NCBI RefSeq assembly: GCF_016863195.1
Contig: NZ_BOOK01000022.1
Location: forward strand, 1 to 64,000
DNA length: 64,000 bases
Source of the DNA: Paraplanobispora takensis
GTDB lineage: Bacteria; Actinomycetota; Actinomycetes; Streptosporangiales; Streptosporangiaceae
Direction: 5' to 3'
Shown: positions 24,088-32,289 of the stretch, piece after piece
Position numbering within the stretch: the first letter of the stretch is position 1
How the letters are laid out: each line of letters begins with the position of its first letter
Made by a program: the position numbers and the translations under genes
Notes under the pieces: generated by a model
Database searches by the model: none
The model's input: only the letters and a program-made list of their open reading frames with translations
Told to the model about the DNA's origin: nothing

Positions 24088-24903
24088 TCAGGAAGAGACG
24101 ATGCGTTCCTGGAGGAAGCCGGTCACGGCGCGGTTGAAGGCTTCGGGTTGTTCCACGGCGCTCAGGTGGCCGGCCTTCTCGATCACGGTCAGGCGGCCGT
24201 CGGGAACCGCCTCGGTCATCGCCTCGGCGTCGGACAGCGGGGACAGCTCGTCCTCCTCGCCCACGATCACGAGCACGGGGACCTTCAGGGCGCGCAGGGT
24301 GTCGAAGGAGTCGGGGCGGGCGGCCATGGCGCGCTGGGCCCAGGCGACGGCGGCGGGCGGGGCGGACTGGACCAGGCCCCGGATGCGGCCGAACACCATC
24401 GCGCGGCGTTGTTTGGTGGTGGGGCCGACGAGCGCCGGGAGGACCTCCTCCAGGAGGATCGAGGGGCCCCTGTCGAGGACGGCGGCGGCGATGCGCTCGC
24501 GGTTGGCGCGGGCGGGCTCGGGGTCGGCGGTGGCCTTGGTGTCGGCCAGGATGAGCCCCAGCAGGCGGTCGGGGTGACGGCGGCACAGGGCCATGGTCAC
24601 GTAGCCGCCCATGGACTGTCCGCCGATCACGGCACGGTCGATGCCCTCGCCGTCGAGGAGGCGTGCGACGTCGTCGGCCATCGCGTCGAGCGACGGCTCG
24701 TCGTCTCCGAGCAGCGAGCCGCCGAATCCGCGCAGGTCCGGAGTGATCACCTTGCAGGCGGCGGCGAGTCCCTCGCGCTGGGCCAGCCACATCGTCGATG
24801 ACATCGGAAACGCGTGGAGAAGGACGACCGGAAGTCCCTCGCCCGCCGATCGCGTGTACAGGCGCACGCCGTCCACCGTAATGGCGGACTCCCGATCTGA
24901 CAC
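24088..24903 (-). CDS. Alpha/beta hydrolase
   Basis: A 271-residue hydrolase with the full triad: nucleophile Ser97 in GQSMGG, Asp218 in GEEDELSP and His246 in KAGHLSAVE. The oxyanion-hole region is LLHAFPMS and PDLRGFGGS follows. The cap is helical (about 120-195). The closest general type is the 3-oxoadipate enol-lactonase/haloperoxidase-like group, but the substrate cannot be told. It shares strand with the SDR gene upstream, 18 bases away, suggesting one transcript. Confidence 0.87.
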   Translation of the reverse strand: MSDRESAITVDGVRLYTRSAGEGLPVVLLHAFPMSSTMWLAQREGLAAACKVITPDLRGFGGSLLGDDEPSLDAMADDVARLLDGEGIDRAVIGGQSMGGYVTMALCRRHPDRLLGLILADTKATADPEPARANRERIAAAVLDRGPSILLEEVLPALVGPTTKQRRAMVFGRIRGLVQSAPPAAVAWAQRAMAARPDSFDTLRALKVPVLVIVGEEDELSPLSDAEAMTEAVPDGRLTVIEKAGHLSAVEQPEAFNRAVTGFLQERIVSS

Positions 24904-24921
24904 CCCTTGACTATGGACCCG

Positions 24922-25683
24922 TTATGAGGTGGCGCTGACCCCGCCGTCGACCAGGAGCACCTGGCCGGTCATGTAGGCGGAGGCCGGGGCGGCCAGGAAC
25001 AGGGCCGGGTACGCCATCTCCTCCGCGGTGCCCCAGCGGCGCATGGGGACGGTCTGGACGGTCGCCTCGCTCGAGGCCGGGTCCTCCCAGAGGTTGCGGT
25101 TGAGGTCGGTGGCGGTCCAGCCGGGGCACAGGGCGTTGACCCGGACGCCGCTGCCGGCCCACTCCAGGGCCAGGGTCTTGGTCAGGGCGACCAGGCCCGC
25201 CTTGGCCGCGGCGTACGGGGCCAGGAACGGCGCGCCCTTGGCCGCCACCGAGGACACGTTGATCACCGATCCGGAACCGCGGTCGAGTAGGTGGGGGGCG
25301 AAGGCGTGGCAGACGGCCATGGCCGAGTCGAGGTTGAGCCGCATCAGCTTGTCCCATCCGGACAGCCGCAGGTCCTTGAACGGTACGAGGAAGTTGGACC
25401 CGCCCGCGTTGTTGACCACCACGTCGACGTGGCCCAGGTCCTCGATCGCCCGCCGTACGGCCGCCGCCGCGGCGTCCCGGTCGGTGAGGTCGCACGGGAT
25501 CACCACGGCCCGGCGGTCGAGCTCCTCGATCTCCTTGGCCGTCTCGGCCAGGGACTCGGGCGACCGGGACACCAGCGCGACGTCCGCGCCGGCCTGGGCG
25601 AACGCGACCGCGACGGCCCGCCCGATGCCCCGCGACGCGCCGGTGACGAACGCCTTCTGGCCGGAAAGATCGAACGCCTGCAC
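24922..25683 (-). CDS. SDR-family oxidoreductase
   Basis: A 253-residue classical short-chain dehydrogenase. The cofactor motif TGASRGIG is at about 14-21, NNAG at about 91-94, and catalytic Ser144/145, Tyr157 and Lys161 lie in INVSSVAAK and YAAAK. Asp/Arg choice after strand 2 (LVSRSPESL) fits NADP(H) preference, an inference. The C-terminus ends in the usual VDGGVSATS. Probably co-transcribed with the hydrolase downstream; the pathway is unknown. Confidence 0.9.
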   Translation of the reverse strand: MQAFDLSGQKAFVTGASRGIGRAVAVAFAQAGADVALVSRSPESLAETAKEIEELDRRAVVIPCDLTDRDAAAAAVRRAIEDLGHVDVVVNNAGGSNFLVPFKDLRLSGWDKLMRLNLDSAMAVCHAFAPHLLDRGSGSVINVSSVAAKGAPFLAPYAAAKAGLVALTKTLALEWAGSGVRVNALCPGWTATDLNRNLWEDPASSEATVQTVPMRRWGTAEEMAYPALFLAAPASAYMTGQVLLVDGGVSATS

Positions 25684-25740
25684 GGCCGCCTCCTCGTTGT
25701 CCGCGAACGCCGCACCGTGCGGCTCGAACCGAACAAGATT

Positions 25741-26457
25741 CTACGAGTCGGCGACCTCGGTGGGGAGGGGGTAGGCGGCGGGGTTCACCCGGCGGACGAT
25801 CTCGTCGAGCACGATCCGCACGTACGGCTCGCCCACCCACAGGTGCTTGGCGTCGTCCACCCCCACGACCTCGGCCTGCGGCACCCGCGCGAAGCGGGTG
25901 CGGGCCTGCGGCGGCTGGAGGTAGTCGTCGAACTCGGGGACCAGCGCGGTCAGCGGGCGGCCGAACGCCGCCCACGCGTCGAGGTCGGCGTCACCGGCCC
26001 GGTGCAGCGGCGGGGAGAGCAGGACGGCGCCCCGCACCAGCGGGTCGTGACCCCACTTGAGGACCAGCTCGGTGCCGAAGGACCAGCCGATCAGCCAGAC
26101 ATTCGGCAGGTCGTGGAACTCGGCGTACTCCAGCGCGGCGGCGACGTCGAACCGCTCGCCCTCCCCGCCGTCGAAGGCGCCCTGCGAGGTGCCGCGTTCG
26201 GAGCCGGTGCCGCGGGTGTTGAAGCGCAGCACCGCCAGGTCGGCCAGGGCCGGCAGCCGGTTGGCGGCCTTCTTGTAGACGTGGCTGTCCATCATGCCGC
26301 CGTGCGTGGGCAGCGGGTGCAGGCAGATCAGCGTGGCCGCCGGCGGCCGCTCGGGCGGAAGCGCCAGCTCGCCCACGAGCGTCAGCCCGTCGGCCGTGTG
26401 CAGCTCGATCGGCTCGCGCCTGGCGGGCAGGACCGTGGCGGCCCGGATCTCCATCTC
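25741..26457 (-). CDS. Alpha/beta hydrolase of the dienelactone-hydrolase-like (YqiA/KR) type
   Basis: A 238-residue protein starting MEIRAATVLPARREP at ATG 26457, with AAAGG 6 bases before it. It has the HPLPTHGG oxyanion region, GTGSERG, the nucleophile elbow GWSFGTEL and a late acidic region (VVGVDDAKHLWVGEP) supplying Asp and His. The compact size and lack of a cap resemble the COG2945-type serine hydrolases. Substrate unknown. It lies 57 bases upstream of the SDR gene on the same strand. Confidence 0.82.
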   Translation of the reverse strand, partial: EMEIRAATVLPARREPIELHTADGLTLVGELALPPERPPAATLICLHPLPTHGGMMDSHVYKKAANRLPALADLAVLRFNTRGTGSERGTSQGAFDGGEGERFDVAAALEYAEFHDLPNVWLIGWSFGTELVLKWGHDPLVRGAVLLSPPLHRAGDADLDAWAAFGRPLTALVPEFDDYLQPPQARTRFARVPQAEVVGVDDAKHLWVGEPYVRIVLDEIVRRVNPAAYPLPTEVADS

Positions 26458-26538
26458 ATGCCTTTCGTGGGTTCGTTGCCATGGCGGGCCGGCGCGTCCC
26501 GGCCCTCGGAACCGCTGCCGCCGGTACGGCACCGGCCT

Positions 26539-26856
26539 TCAGTAACGGCTCCGGCCGGGGCCGCGCCTGGCCCGGTTGCGCCAGCACGCGGTGTGCCAGT
26601 GCCTGCGTTCGTCCTCGCCGCCCTGCCAGGCGGGCCAGCTCACCAGGTGCGGCAGGCCCGGGCTGATCAGCTGGTCGCAACCCGGGCAGCGGTAGGTCTT
26701 GTCGGCCCCCGCGCCGGTGAGGCGGCGGACGTGCCAGTCGCCGTCGGGCCACTCCTCGATCCGGTCGACGCCGGGCACCGACCGCCCGACGGGCCGGGAG
26801 GTCTTGCCCGACCCCCGGTCGAAGGGGTCCATCCGCCTGGCCTTGCGCGGGCTCAC
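26539..26856 (-). CDS. Small zinc-ribbon-like protein, often called ATP/GTP-binding
   Basis: A 105-residue basic protein. Its start ATGA overlaps the stop of the 3-hydroxyacyl-CoA dehydrogenase gene by 4 bases, so the pair is translationally coupled. The central YRCPGCDQLISPG and the later HWHTACW offer two Cys plus His/Cys ligands for a zinc site. Homologues recur in this position in actinomycetes and are often labelled ATP/GTP-binding without evidence; I see no P-loop. Function unknown. Confidence 0.7.
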   Translation of the reverse strand: MSPRKARRMDPFDRGSGKTSRPVGRSVPGVDRIEEWPDGDWHVRRLTGAGADKTYRCPGCDQLISPGLPHLVSWPAWQGGEDERRHWHTACWRNRARRGPGRSRY

Positions 26857-28325
26857 GACGACAGGTCGCGGATGCTCGGCACGCCGGCGGTGACGAGCTG
26901 GTCCAGCAGCGGCGCGGGGGCGAAGCAGGGGTCGCGGTACTCGGCGTAGAGGGCGCGCAGGCCGTCGCGGACGGTCTCCAGGCCCAGCCGGTCGAGCATC
27001 TCGAACGGTCCCTCGGGGTAGCCGCAGCCGAGCCTCATGGCCGTGTCGACGTCCTCGATCGAGGCGTAGCCGGACTCGTACATGCGCACGGCGTCGTTCA
27101 GATAGGGGTACAGCAGGGCGTCGACCACGAACTCGGCGCGGTCCTTGCAGGGCACCGCGGTCAGGCCGAGGATCCGCATCAGGCCGTGGGCGACGCTCGC
27201 GACCTCCGGCGAGGTGAGCACCGTGGAGGCGACCTCGGCAACCCGGTCGCCGACCAGGTGCAGGCCGACGAGGCGCCCGGGGTGCGGGAGCCGTACGGCC
27301 AGCTCGACCACGGGGGTGCGCGACAGGGCGATGACCAGCTCGGCGTCGTCGGCGTCGACGAGCTTGAACCCGGCCCCGGAGAGCCTGGCGCCGAACTCCT
27401 CGGCGCCCTCCCCGAGCACCCCCACCGAGCTCGCCGACGGCTTCTCGTCGGGCGAGGGGCTCTCGGGCTCCTCGGCGCAGTGGAAGCCCTGGCCGGACTT
27501 GCGCCCTAGCAGGCCGGCGGTGACGAGCTCGCGCAGGATCGGCGCCGGGGCGTGACGGCGGTCGCGGGTCTCGCGGAAGAGCACCTCGCAGATCTCGTAG
27601 GAGGTGTCCAGGCCGATCAGGTCGAGCAGGGCGAAGGGGCCCATCGGCAGCCCGACGCCGAGCCGCATCGCGGCGTCGATGTCGTCCCTGCCGGCCACGC
27701 CGTTCTCCAGCATGACCGCCGCCTGGTTGAGGTAGGGCAGCAGGAGCCGATTGGCCACGAACCCGGCGCGGTCGCCGACGACGACCGGCGTCTTGCCGAG
27801 GCGGCGCGCGAGATCGGCGACCTCGTCGGCGAGTCCCTCGTCGGTGGTCACGGTGCGGACCACCTCGACCAGTTTCATGACCGGGGCGGGATTGAAGAAG
27901 TGCATGCCCACGACCCGGCCCGGCCGGGTGGTGGTGGCCGCGATCGCGGTGACCGACAGCGAGGAGGTGTTGGTGGCGAGCACCACGGAGGGCTTGCAGA
28001 CGCGGTCGAGGTCGGTGAACAGGGCCCGCTTGAAGTCCATGACCTCGGGGATGGCCTCGATGACCAGGTCGGCCTCGGCGAGGTCCTCCAGGGAGGTGGT
28101 GAAGGTCACCCTGGAGAGGATCTCCGCCTTCTGGTCCCCGGTCAGCCTGCCCCGCGCCAGGGCCCTGTCCGTGGAGGCCTCCAGGTGGCCCCGTCCGCGC
28201 TCCAGCGCTCCGGAGTCGGCCTCGACCCCGATCACCGTCAGTCCGGCGCGGGCGAACACCTCGGCGATTCCCGCGCCCATCGTGCCCAGCCCGACCACGC
28301 CGACCGTCTCAAAGGTGCTCGCCAT
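26853..28325 (-). CDS. 3-Hydroxyacyl-CoA dehydrogenase with internal duplication
   Basis: 490 residues. The first half is a complete enzyme: NAD fold with VVGLGTMGAGIAEVFARAG (about 8-26), catalytic His in GMHFFNPAPVMKL, and a C-terminal helical domain (GVGLPMGPFALLDLIGLD, APAPILRELVTAG). The second half repeats the pattern in degenerate form: a decayed Rossmann region (LVIALSRTPVVELAV) lacking GxGxxG, then a second helical domain (CGYPEGPFEMLDRLGLE, APAPLLDQLVTAG). The reaction is NAD-dependent oxidation of 3-hydroxyacyl-CoA (3-hydroxybutyryl-CoA likely), next in sequence to the thiolase. The gene is divergent from the membrane-protein/ABC operon. Confidence 0.92.
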   Translation of the reverse strand: MASTFETVGVVGLGTMGAGIAEVFARAGLTVIGVEADSGALERGRGHLEASTDRALARGRLTGDQKAEILSRVTFTTSLEDLAEADLVIEAIPEVMDFKRALFTDLDRVCKPSVVLATNTSSLSVTAIAATTTRPGRVVGMHFFNPAPVMKLVEVVRTVTTDEGLADEVADLARRLGKTPVVVGDRAGFVANRLLLPYLNQAAVMLENGVAGRDDIDAAMRLGVGLPMGPFALLDLIGLDTSYEICEVLFRETRDRRHAPAPILRELVTAGLLGRKSGQGFHCAEEPESPSPDEKPSASSVGVLGEGAEEFGARLSGAGFKLVDADDAELVIALSRTPVVELAVRLPHPGRLVGLHLVGDRVAEVASTVLTSPEVASVAHGLMRILGLTAVPCKDRAEFVVDALLYPYLNDAVRMYESGYASIEDVDTAMRLGCGYPEGPFEMLDRLGLETVRDGLRALYAEYRDPCFAPAPLLDQLVTAGVPSIRDLSS

Positions 28326-28462
28326 CGCCTCTCCCCGTCGTGCCGTGCACCGGCTGCCCTTTCACGGGGCCTGCCGCCCCGCACCGCCCCAGTGTTTCAG
28401 AGGCGGTCCGCGCACCCCAACGGCCGGGTGCCCGCCGATCGCAATGTCGGGGCGGCAACTAC

Positions 28463-28491
28463 TTGAATGAGAGTTGAGTATTGGCTACGGT
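28463..28491 (+). promoter_or_regulatory. Promoter of the NatAB-like operon
   Basis: TTGAAT (28463-28468), a 17-base spacer and TACGGT (28486-28491) make a plausible SigA-type promoter, with transcription expected near 28498 and a leader of about 20 bases ending in GGAGGAGG before ATG 28518. Confidence 0.5.
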
Positions 28492-28517
28492 TTGAGTTGA
28501 TGAGCGGAGGAGGAGTC

Positions 28518-28958
28518 ATGGAAGACGAGTTCACTCCGGATGACGCCCTTCGGCAGATCGACGAGGTCGACCGGAGGGCCCGGCGCCCGGCCCGGTCGAT
28601 GGCGATGACGTTCACGGTCATGGGGTTCGCCACCATCGCCTACTGGCTGGTCATGTCCCTCGGACCCGGCTGGTCCAAGGGCGTGGCGGGGGTGACGTGG
28701 ATCGCCCTCACCGTCGCCTCCGTCGTCCAGATGCACCGGATGGGCGTCAAGGACCGCGAGGTCGAGTGGGTCAACAGACCCACCGGCCCGGTGACGGTCG
28801 CCTACTGCGTCCTGACCGTGGCCGTGATGGTGTTCGGGGTCTTCCTGCGCCCCGACGACCCCGGCGGCCTGTGGGTCGCGGCGCTGGTCGTGCTGACGGT
28901 GGGCACCAGTCTTCCGCTGTTCTACGCGGTCTGGCGCATCCTGCGGGCGGCCCGATGA
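28518..28958 (+). CDS. Four-helix membrane protein, first gene of an ABC operon
   Basis: 146 residues from ATG 28518, preceded by GGAGGAGG. A charged start (MEDEFTPDDALRQIDEVDRRA) is followed by four hydrophobic segments (MTFTVMGFATIAYWLVM, GVTWIALTVASVVQM, VAYCVLTVAVMVFGVFL, LWVAALVVLTVGTSLPLFYA). No family named with certainty. Its stop overlaps the regulator start in ATGA, so the operon continues as regulator, ATPase, micro-ORF and permease. It may sense or modulate the exporter. Confidence 0.8.
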   Translation: MEDEFTPDDALRQIDEVDRRARRPARSMAMTFTVMGFATIAYWLVMSLGPGWSKGVAGVTWIALTVASVVQMHRMGVKDREVEWVNRPTGPVTVAYCVLTVAVMVFGVFLRPDDPGGLWVAALVVLTVGTSLPLFYAVWRILRAAR

Positions 28959-29266
28959 GCGGTACCGGCTCGCATCCGCGCCACGATCTGGACGAGGTCA
29001 TCCACGCCCCCGTCCGGCTGTCGATCATGGCCGCGCTGGCCGCGGCGGAGCGGGCGGAGTTCCGTTTCCTGCGCGACACGATCGAGGTGAGCGACTCCCT
29101 GCTCTCCAAGCACATCATCACTTTGGAGGACGCCGGCTACGTCGAGGTCGAGAAGGTGTTCGTCGGCAAACGGCCGCGCACCTGGCTCTCGCTCACCGAC
29201 GACGGACGCCGCGCGTTCGACGACTACGTCTCCGTGCTGAAAAGACTGACCGAAGGATCCCCCTGA
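28955..29266 (+). CDS. Winged-helix transcriptional regulator
   Basis: 103 residues forming a single winged-helix domain of the MarR/ArsR-like DNA-binding type (PF13601-like): DLDEVIHAPVRLSIMAALAA, FRFLRDTIEVSDSLLSKHII (recognition helix) and the wing KVFVGKRPRTWLSLT. No ligand domain is present. It begins in an ATGA overlap with the membrane protein and ends in a TGATG overlap with the ATPase, so all three are translated as a unit. It is probably the local regulator of this ABC transporter operon. Confidence 0.87.
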   Translation: MSGTGSHPRHDLDEVIHAPVRLSIMAALAAAERAEFRFLRDTIEVSDSLLSKHIITLEDAGYVEVEKVFVGKRPRTWLSLTDDGRRAFDDYVSVLKRLTEGSP

Positions 29267-30144
29267 TGATCGAAATCGACGATCTGCACAAACGCTACGG
29301 CGACAAAACAGCCCTGGCGGGAGTGTCGTTCGCCGTGAAGCCGGGCGAGATGTTCGGCTTCGTGGGCGCCAACGGCGCGGGCAAGACCACCACGATGCGC
29401 ATCCTGATGGGGGTGCTGGCCGCCGACTCCGGGCAGGTGCGCCGGGACGGCAGGCCGCTCACCTTCGAGGACAGGCGGAAGTTCGGCTACATGCCGGAGG
29501 AGCGCGGCCTCTACCAGAAGATGAAGGTCTCCGAGCAGGTCCAGTACTTCGGCCGGCTCAACGGCATGTCCGCCGCCCAGGCGGCGAAGGCCACGGCCGA
29601 CCTGCTCGAACGGCTCTCGCTCACCGGACGCGCCGGTGACGAGGTGGGCGCCCTGTCCCTGGGCAACCAGCAGCGCGTGCAGCTGGCCGTCGCCCTGGTG
29701 CACGACCCCGAGGTGCTCGTCCTGGACGAGCCCTTCTCCGGCCTGGACCCCATCGCCGTCGACGCGCTCGCCGAGGTGCTCGTCGAGCGCCGCACGGCGG
29801 GCGTCCCGGTGCTCTTCTCCAGCCACCAGCTCGACCTGGTGGAGCGGCTGTGCGACTCGGTGGGCATCATCTCGGCCGGTCGCATGGTGGCCAGCGACAC
29901 GGTGGAGGAGCTGCGGGCCCGGGAGGGACGCCGCCTGCTCAAGGTGGTGGTCCGGGACGCGGCGCCCGGCTGGACGGCCGGACTGGGCGGAAATATCACC
30001 GAAAAGGGTGATGAGGTGCTCTTCACCGACGTGAACGGCAGCGATCAGGAGATCCTGCGCGCCGCCACGAAGGCGGGGACCGTCGAGCACTTCGGCTGGG
30101 AGCGGCCCACGCTCACGGAGATCTTCCGGGAGGCGGTGGCATGA
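29266..30144 (+). CDS. ABC transporter ATPase, NatA-like
   Basis: 292 residues. Walker A is GANGAGKT (34-41), the signature is LSLGNQQR (a variant of LSGGQ), Walker B is VLVLDEPFSGLDP, and the switch His is in SSHQLDLVE. A C-terminal accessory domain (about 225-292) is of the DUF4162 type common in NatA-like exporters. It starts one base into the regulator stop and ends in ATGA shared with the micro-ORF. With the permease at 30212 it forms a NatAB-type exporter; sodium or antimicrobial export are both possible. Confidence 0.9.
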   Translation: MIEIDDLHKRYGDKTALAGVSFAVKPGEMFGFVGANGAGKTTTMRILMGVLAADSGQVRRDGRPLTFEDRRKFGYMPEERGLYQKMKVSEQVQYFGRLNGMSAAQAAKATADLLERLSLTGRAGDEVGALSLGNQQRVQLAVALVHDPEVLVLDEPFSGLDPIAVDALAEVLVERRTAGVPVLFSSHQLDLVERLCDSVGIISAGRMVASDTVEELRAREGRRLLKVVVRDAAPGWTAGLGGNITEKGDEVLFTDVNGSDQEILRAATKAGTVEHFGWERPTLTEIFREAVA

Positions 30145-30215
30145 GCAGGCGGATCAACCGGAACGGCACGTTCGCGTACGCGGGCTGCGGACCGATGGGC
30201 GAGGAGATCGCATGA
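30141..30215 (+). CDS. 24-codon ORF linking ATPase and permease
   Basis: [10 protein letters not shown]... through to GPMGEEIA. Its ATG lies in the ATGA that stops the ATPase, and its stop lies in the ATGA that starts the permease, so a ribosome could pass through all three without leaving. It includes GGCGAGGAG, which can also act as the permease RBS. It may be only a translational bridge, or a small subunit; no homology is recognised. Confidence 0.4.
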   Translation: MSRRINRNGTFAYAGCGPMGEEIA

Positions 30216-31381
30216 GTGGACTGTGGCTGGTCGCGCGACGGGAGATCGCCACGCGCGGCCGTACGAAAGCGTTCGTCATCGGCCTGGTGATCAGCGCGTT
30301 GCTGGTCGGCGCCCTGGCCTTCCTGCCCAAGCTCTTCGCCGGCCCCGACTCCTACACCGTGGGATTCGTCGGCCCCTCGACGCTGCAGCCCGCGCTCACC
30401 GGGGCGGCCAAGGACGTCGAGATCACCGTGAAGCCGTTCGCGGACGAGGCCGCCGCCCGCAAGGCCGTCCTCGACGGCGACGTGGACGCGGTCGTGGTCG
30501 ACGACCGCAGGGTGTTCGCCGACGGCGAGGTGGACCGGGAGCTGGGCCTGCTGCTGGAGGGCGCCCACCAGACGGCCCAGGCCGGCAGGCAGCTCGCCGC
30601 GGCCGGGCTCGACGCCGCCAAGGTCGCCGAGGCGATGCGGGTCGCCCCGCTGGAGCAGGTCTCCGTCGGCGCCGACACCCGTTACGCGGGCGCGCGGACG
30701 GGCATCGCGACGCTGCTGGTCATGCTGCTGTTCTTCCAGCTCCTCCAGCCGTCGATGTACGTCGCCATGGGCGTGGTCGAGGAGAAGGGCAGCCGCATCG
30801 TCGAGATCCTGCTGACCTCCATCCGCCCCTGGCAGCTGCTCGGCGGCAAGATCGTGGGACTGGGCGCGCTGGCGCTGCTCAACCTCGTCGTGGTGATCGT
30901 GGCCGGCCTGGGAGCCGCCGCGATCAGCGGTTTCGCCTCCGACATGCCGCCCGGGATCGGCGGTGTCGTGGTCAGCACGCTGTTCTGGTTCGTGCTCGGC
31001 TACGCCTTCTTCGCCACGCTGGCGGCCGCGCTCGGCTCGCTGGTCTCCCGGCAGGAGGAGGTCAGCAGCGTCCTCACCCCCATGATGATGCTGATCATGG
31101 CCGCCTACTTCGTGTCCTACTTCGCGGCCGTCGAGCCGGGCAGCCCGGTGGCCCGCATCCTGTCGATGATCCCGCCCTTCTCCTCGATGGTCATGCCGGT
31201 CCGCACGGCGGCCGGCGAGGTGCCCCTGTGGGAGATGGGCGTGGCGGCGGCCCTGATGATCATCGCGACGGCGGCCGTGCTGGTCGTGGGCGCCCGGATC
31301 TACGAGCGCGCCGTCCTGCGCACGGGCGCGCGGGTCAAGCTCTCCGAAGTCGTGCGGGACGGTTCCGCCGTCGCGCGCTGA
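30212..31381 (+). CDS. ABC-2 type permease, NatB-like
   Basis: 389 residues. One N-terminal helix (about 21-38), a large external domain (about 45-165, including [13 protein letters not shown]), then five or six helices in the C-terminal half ([57 protein letters not shown]). [15 protein letters not shown] is the conserved coupling-helix region of NatB/ABC2_membrane_3 proteins. It pairs with the ATPase at 29266. Confidence 0.9.
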   Translation: MSGLWLVARREIATRGRTKAFVIGLVISALLVGALAFLPKLFAGPDSYTVGFVGPSTLQPALTGAAKDVEITVKPFADEAAARKAVLDGDVDAVVVDDRRVFADGEVDRELGLLLEGAHQTAQAGRQLAAAGLDAAKVAEAMRVAPLEQVSVGADTRYAGARTGIATLLVMLLFFQLLQPSMYVAMGVVEEKGSRIVEILLTSIRPWQLLGGKIVGLGALALLNLVVVIVAGLGAAAISGFASDMPPGIGGVVVSTLFWFVLGYAFFATLAAALGSLVSRQEEVSSVLTPMMMLIMAAYFVSYFAAVEPGSPVARILSMIPPFSSMVMPVRTAAGEVPLWEMGVAAALMIIATAAVLVVGARIYERAVLRTGARVKLSEVVRDGSAVAR

Positions 31382-31415
31382 CGGGCTCCCGCGGCGGCCC
31401 GCCGCCCGTCGCATC

Positions 31416-31447
31416 CACCGGCCGTCCTCTTCGGAGGGCGGCCGGTG
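31416..31447 (+). terminator. Hairpin with C(TTCG)G tetraloop after the ABC operon
   Basis: A 14-bp stem (caccggcc outer pairs, one G-U) closes on the exceptionally stable cUUCGg tetraloop. It stands 35 bases after the permease stop and 26 bases before the NucS start. It has no U-run; termination or 3'-end protection is likely. Confidence 0.65.
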
Positions 31448-31473
31448 CCGTCGGGCCGGTAGGGTTGTCGCTC

Positions 31474-32136
31474 ATGCGGCTGGTCATCGCTCGTTGCAGC
31501 GTGGATTACGTGGGAAAGCTCACCGCCCATCTCCCGATGGCCCCCCGGCTCATCCTCATCAAGGCGGACAGCAGTGTGTCGATCCATGCCGACGACCGTG
31601 CGTTCAAACCGCTCAACTGGATGAACCCGCCGTGCAAGCTCCGCGAGGACGGCAGCACCTGGACGGTGACCCACGGCAAGACCGGTGAGAAGCTCGTCCT
31701 CACCATGGAGGAGATCCTCCACGACTCCAGCCACGAGCTGGGCGTCGACCCGGGCCTGATCAAGGACGGCGTCGAGGCCCACCTGCAGGAACTGCTGGCC
31801 GAGCACATCACCACGCTGGGTCCGGGCTACACGCTCGTCCGGCGCGAGTACATGACGGCGATCGGTCCGGTGGACATCCTCTGCCGCGACCACAACGGCG
31901 CCACCGTGGCGGTGGAGATCAAGCGCCGCGGCGAGATCGACGGCGTCGAGCAGCTCACCCGCTATCTCGAACTCCTCAACCGCGACCCCCTGCTGGCGCC
32001 GGTCAAGGGCGTCTTCGCCGCCCAGGAGATCAAGCCCCAGGCCCGGGTGCTCGCCGCCGACCGCGGCATCGACTGCGTGACCCTCGACTACGACGCCCTG
32101 CGCGGCATCGAGCCGGAGAACCCCACCCTGTTCTGA
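31474..32136 (+). CDS. nucS: NucS mismatch-specific endonuclease
   Basis: 220 residues. The N-terminal DNA-binding/dimerisation domain ([49 protein letters not shown]) is followed by a PD-(D/E)xK nuclease domain with Asp134 (GPVDILCRD), Glu148 and Lys150 (VAVEIKRRG). NucS replaces MutS/MutL in Actinobacteria, cutting both strands at mismatches together with the sliding clamp. Start ATG 31474 follows a weak GTAGGG. It is monocistronic, bounded by hairpins on both sides. Confidence 0.95.
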   Translation: MRLVIARCSVDYVGKLTAHLPMAPRLILIKADSSVSIHADDRAFKPLNWMNPPCKLREDGSTWTVTHGKTGEKLVLTMEEILHDSSHELGVDPGLIKDGVEAHLQELLAEHITTLGPGYTLVRREYMTAIGPVDILCRDHNGATVAVEIKRRGEIDGVEQLTRYLELLNRDPLLAPVKGVFAAQEIKPQARVLAADRGIDCVTLDYDALRGIEPENPTLF

Positions 32137-32211
32137 CCCGCCGCCCGTCCCGGTCTGCGGCCCCCGGGTCTGTGACGGCCCGGTGCGGGAGGCCACGCCG
32201 TACGGCCCGGG

Positions 32212-32235
32212 CCTGTCCTCCGAATGGAGGACAGG
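32212..32235 (+). terminator. Hairpin after nucS
   Basis: A perfect 10-bp stem (cctgtcctcc and its complement) around the tetraloop gaat, 75 bases beyond the nucS stop and 55 bases before the next ABC gene. No U-run. Confidence 0.5.
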
Positions 32236-32289
32236 GGATTCCATCGGCCGTTGGTGCCGGTCGAGGCGTGCCCGGACGAGTCTTGAGGC

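Noticed and set aside
23658-24137. Several open frames of 120-135 codons on both strands
   Set aside because: They overlap each other and the hydrolase gene, lack RBS and give Pro/Arg/Ala-rich translations; treated as non-coding.
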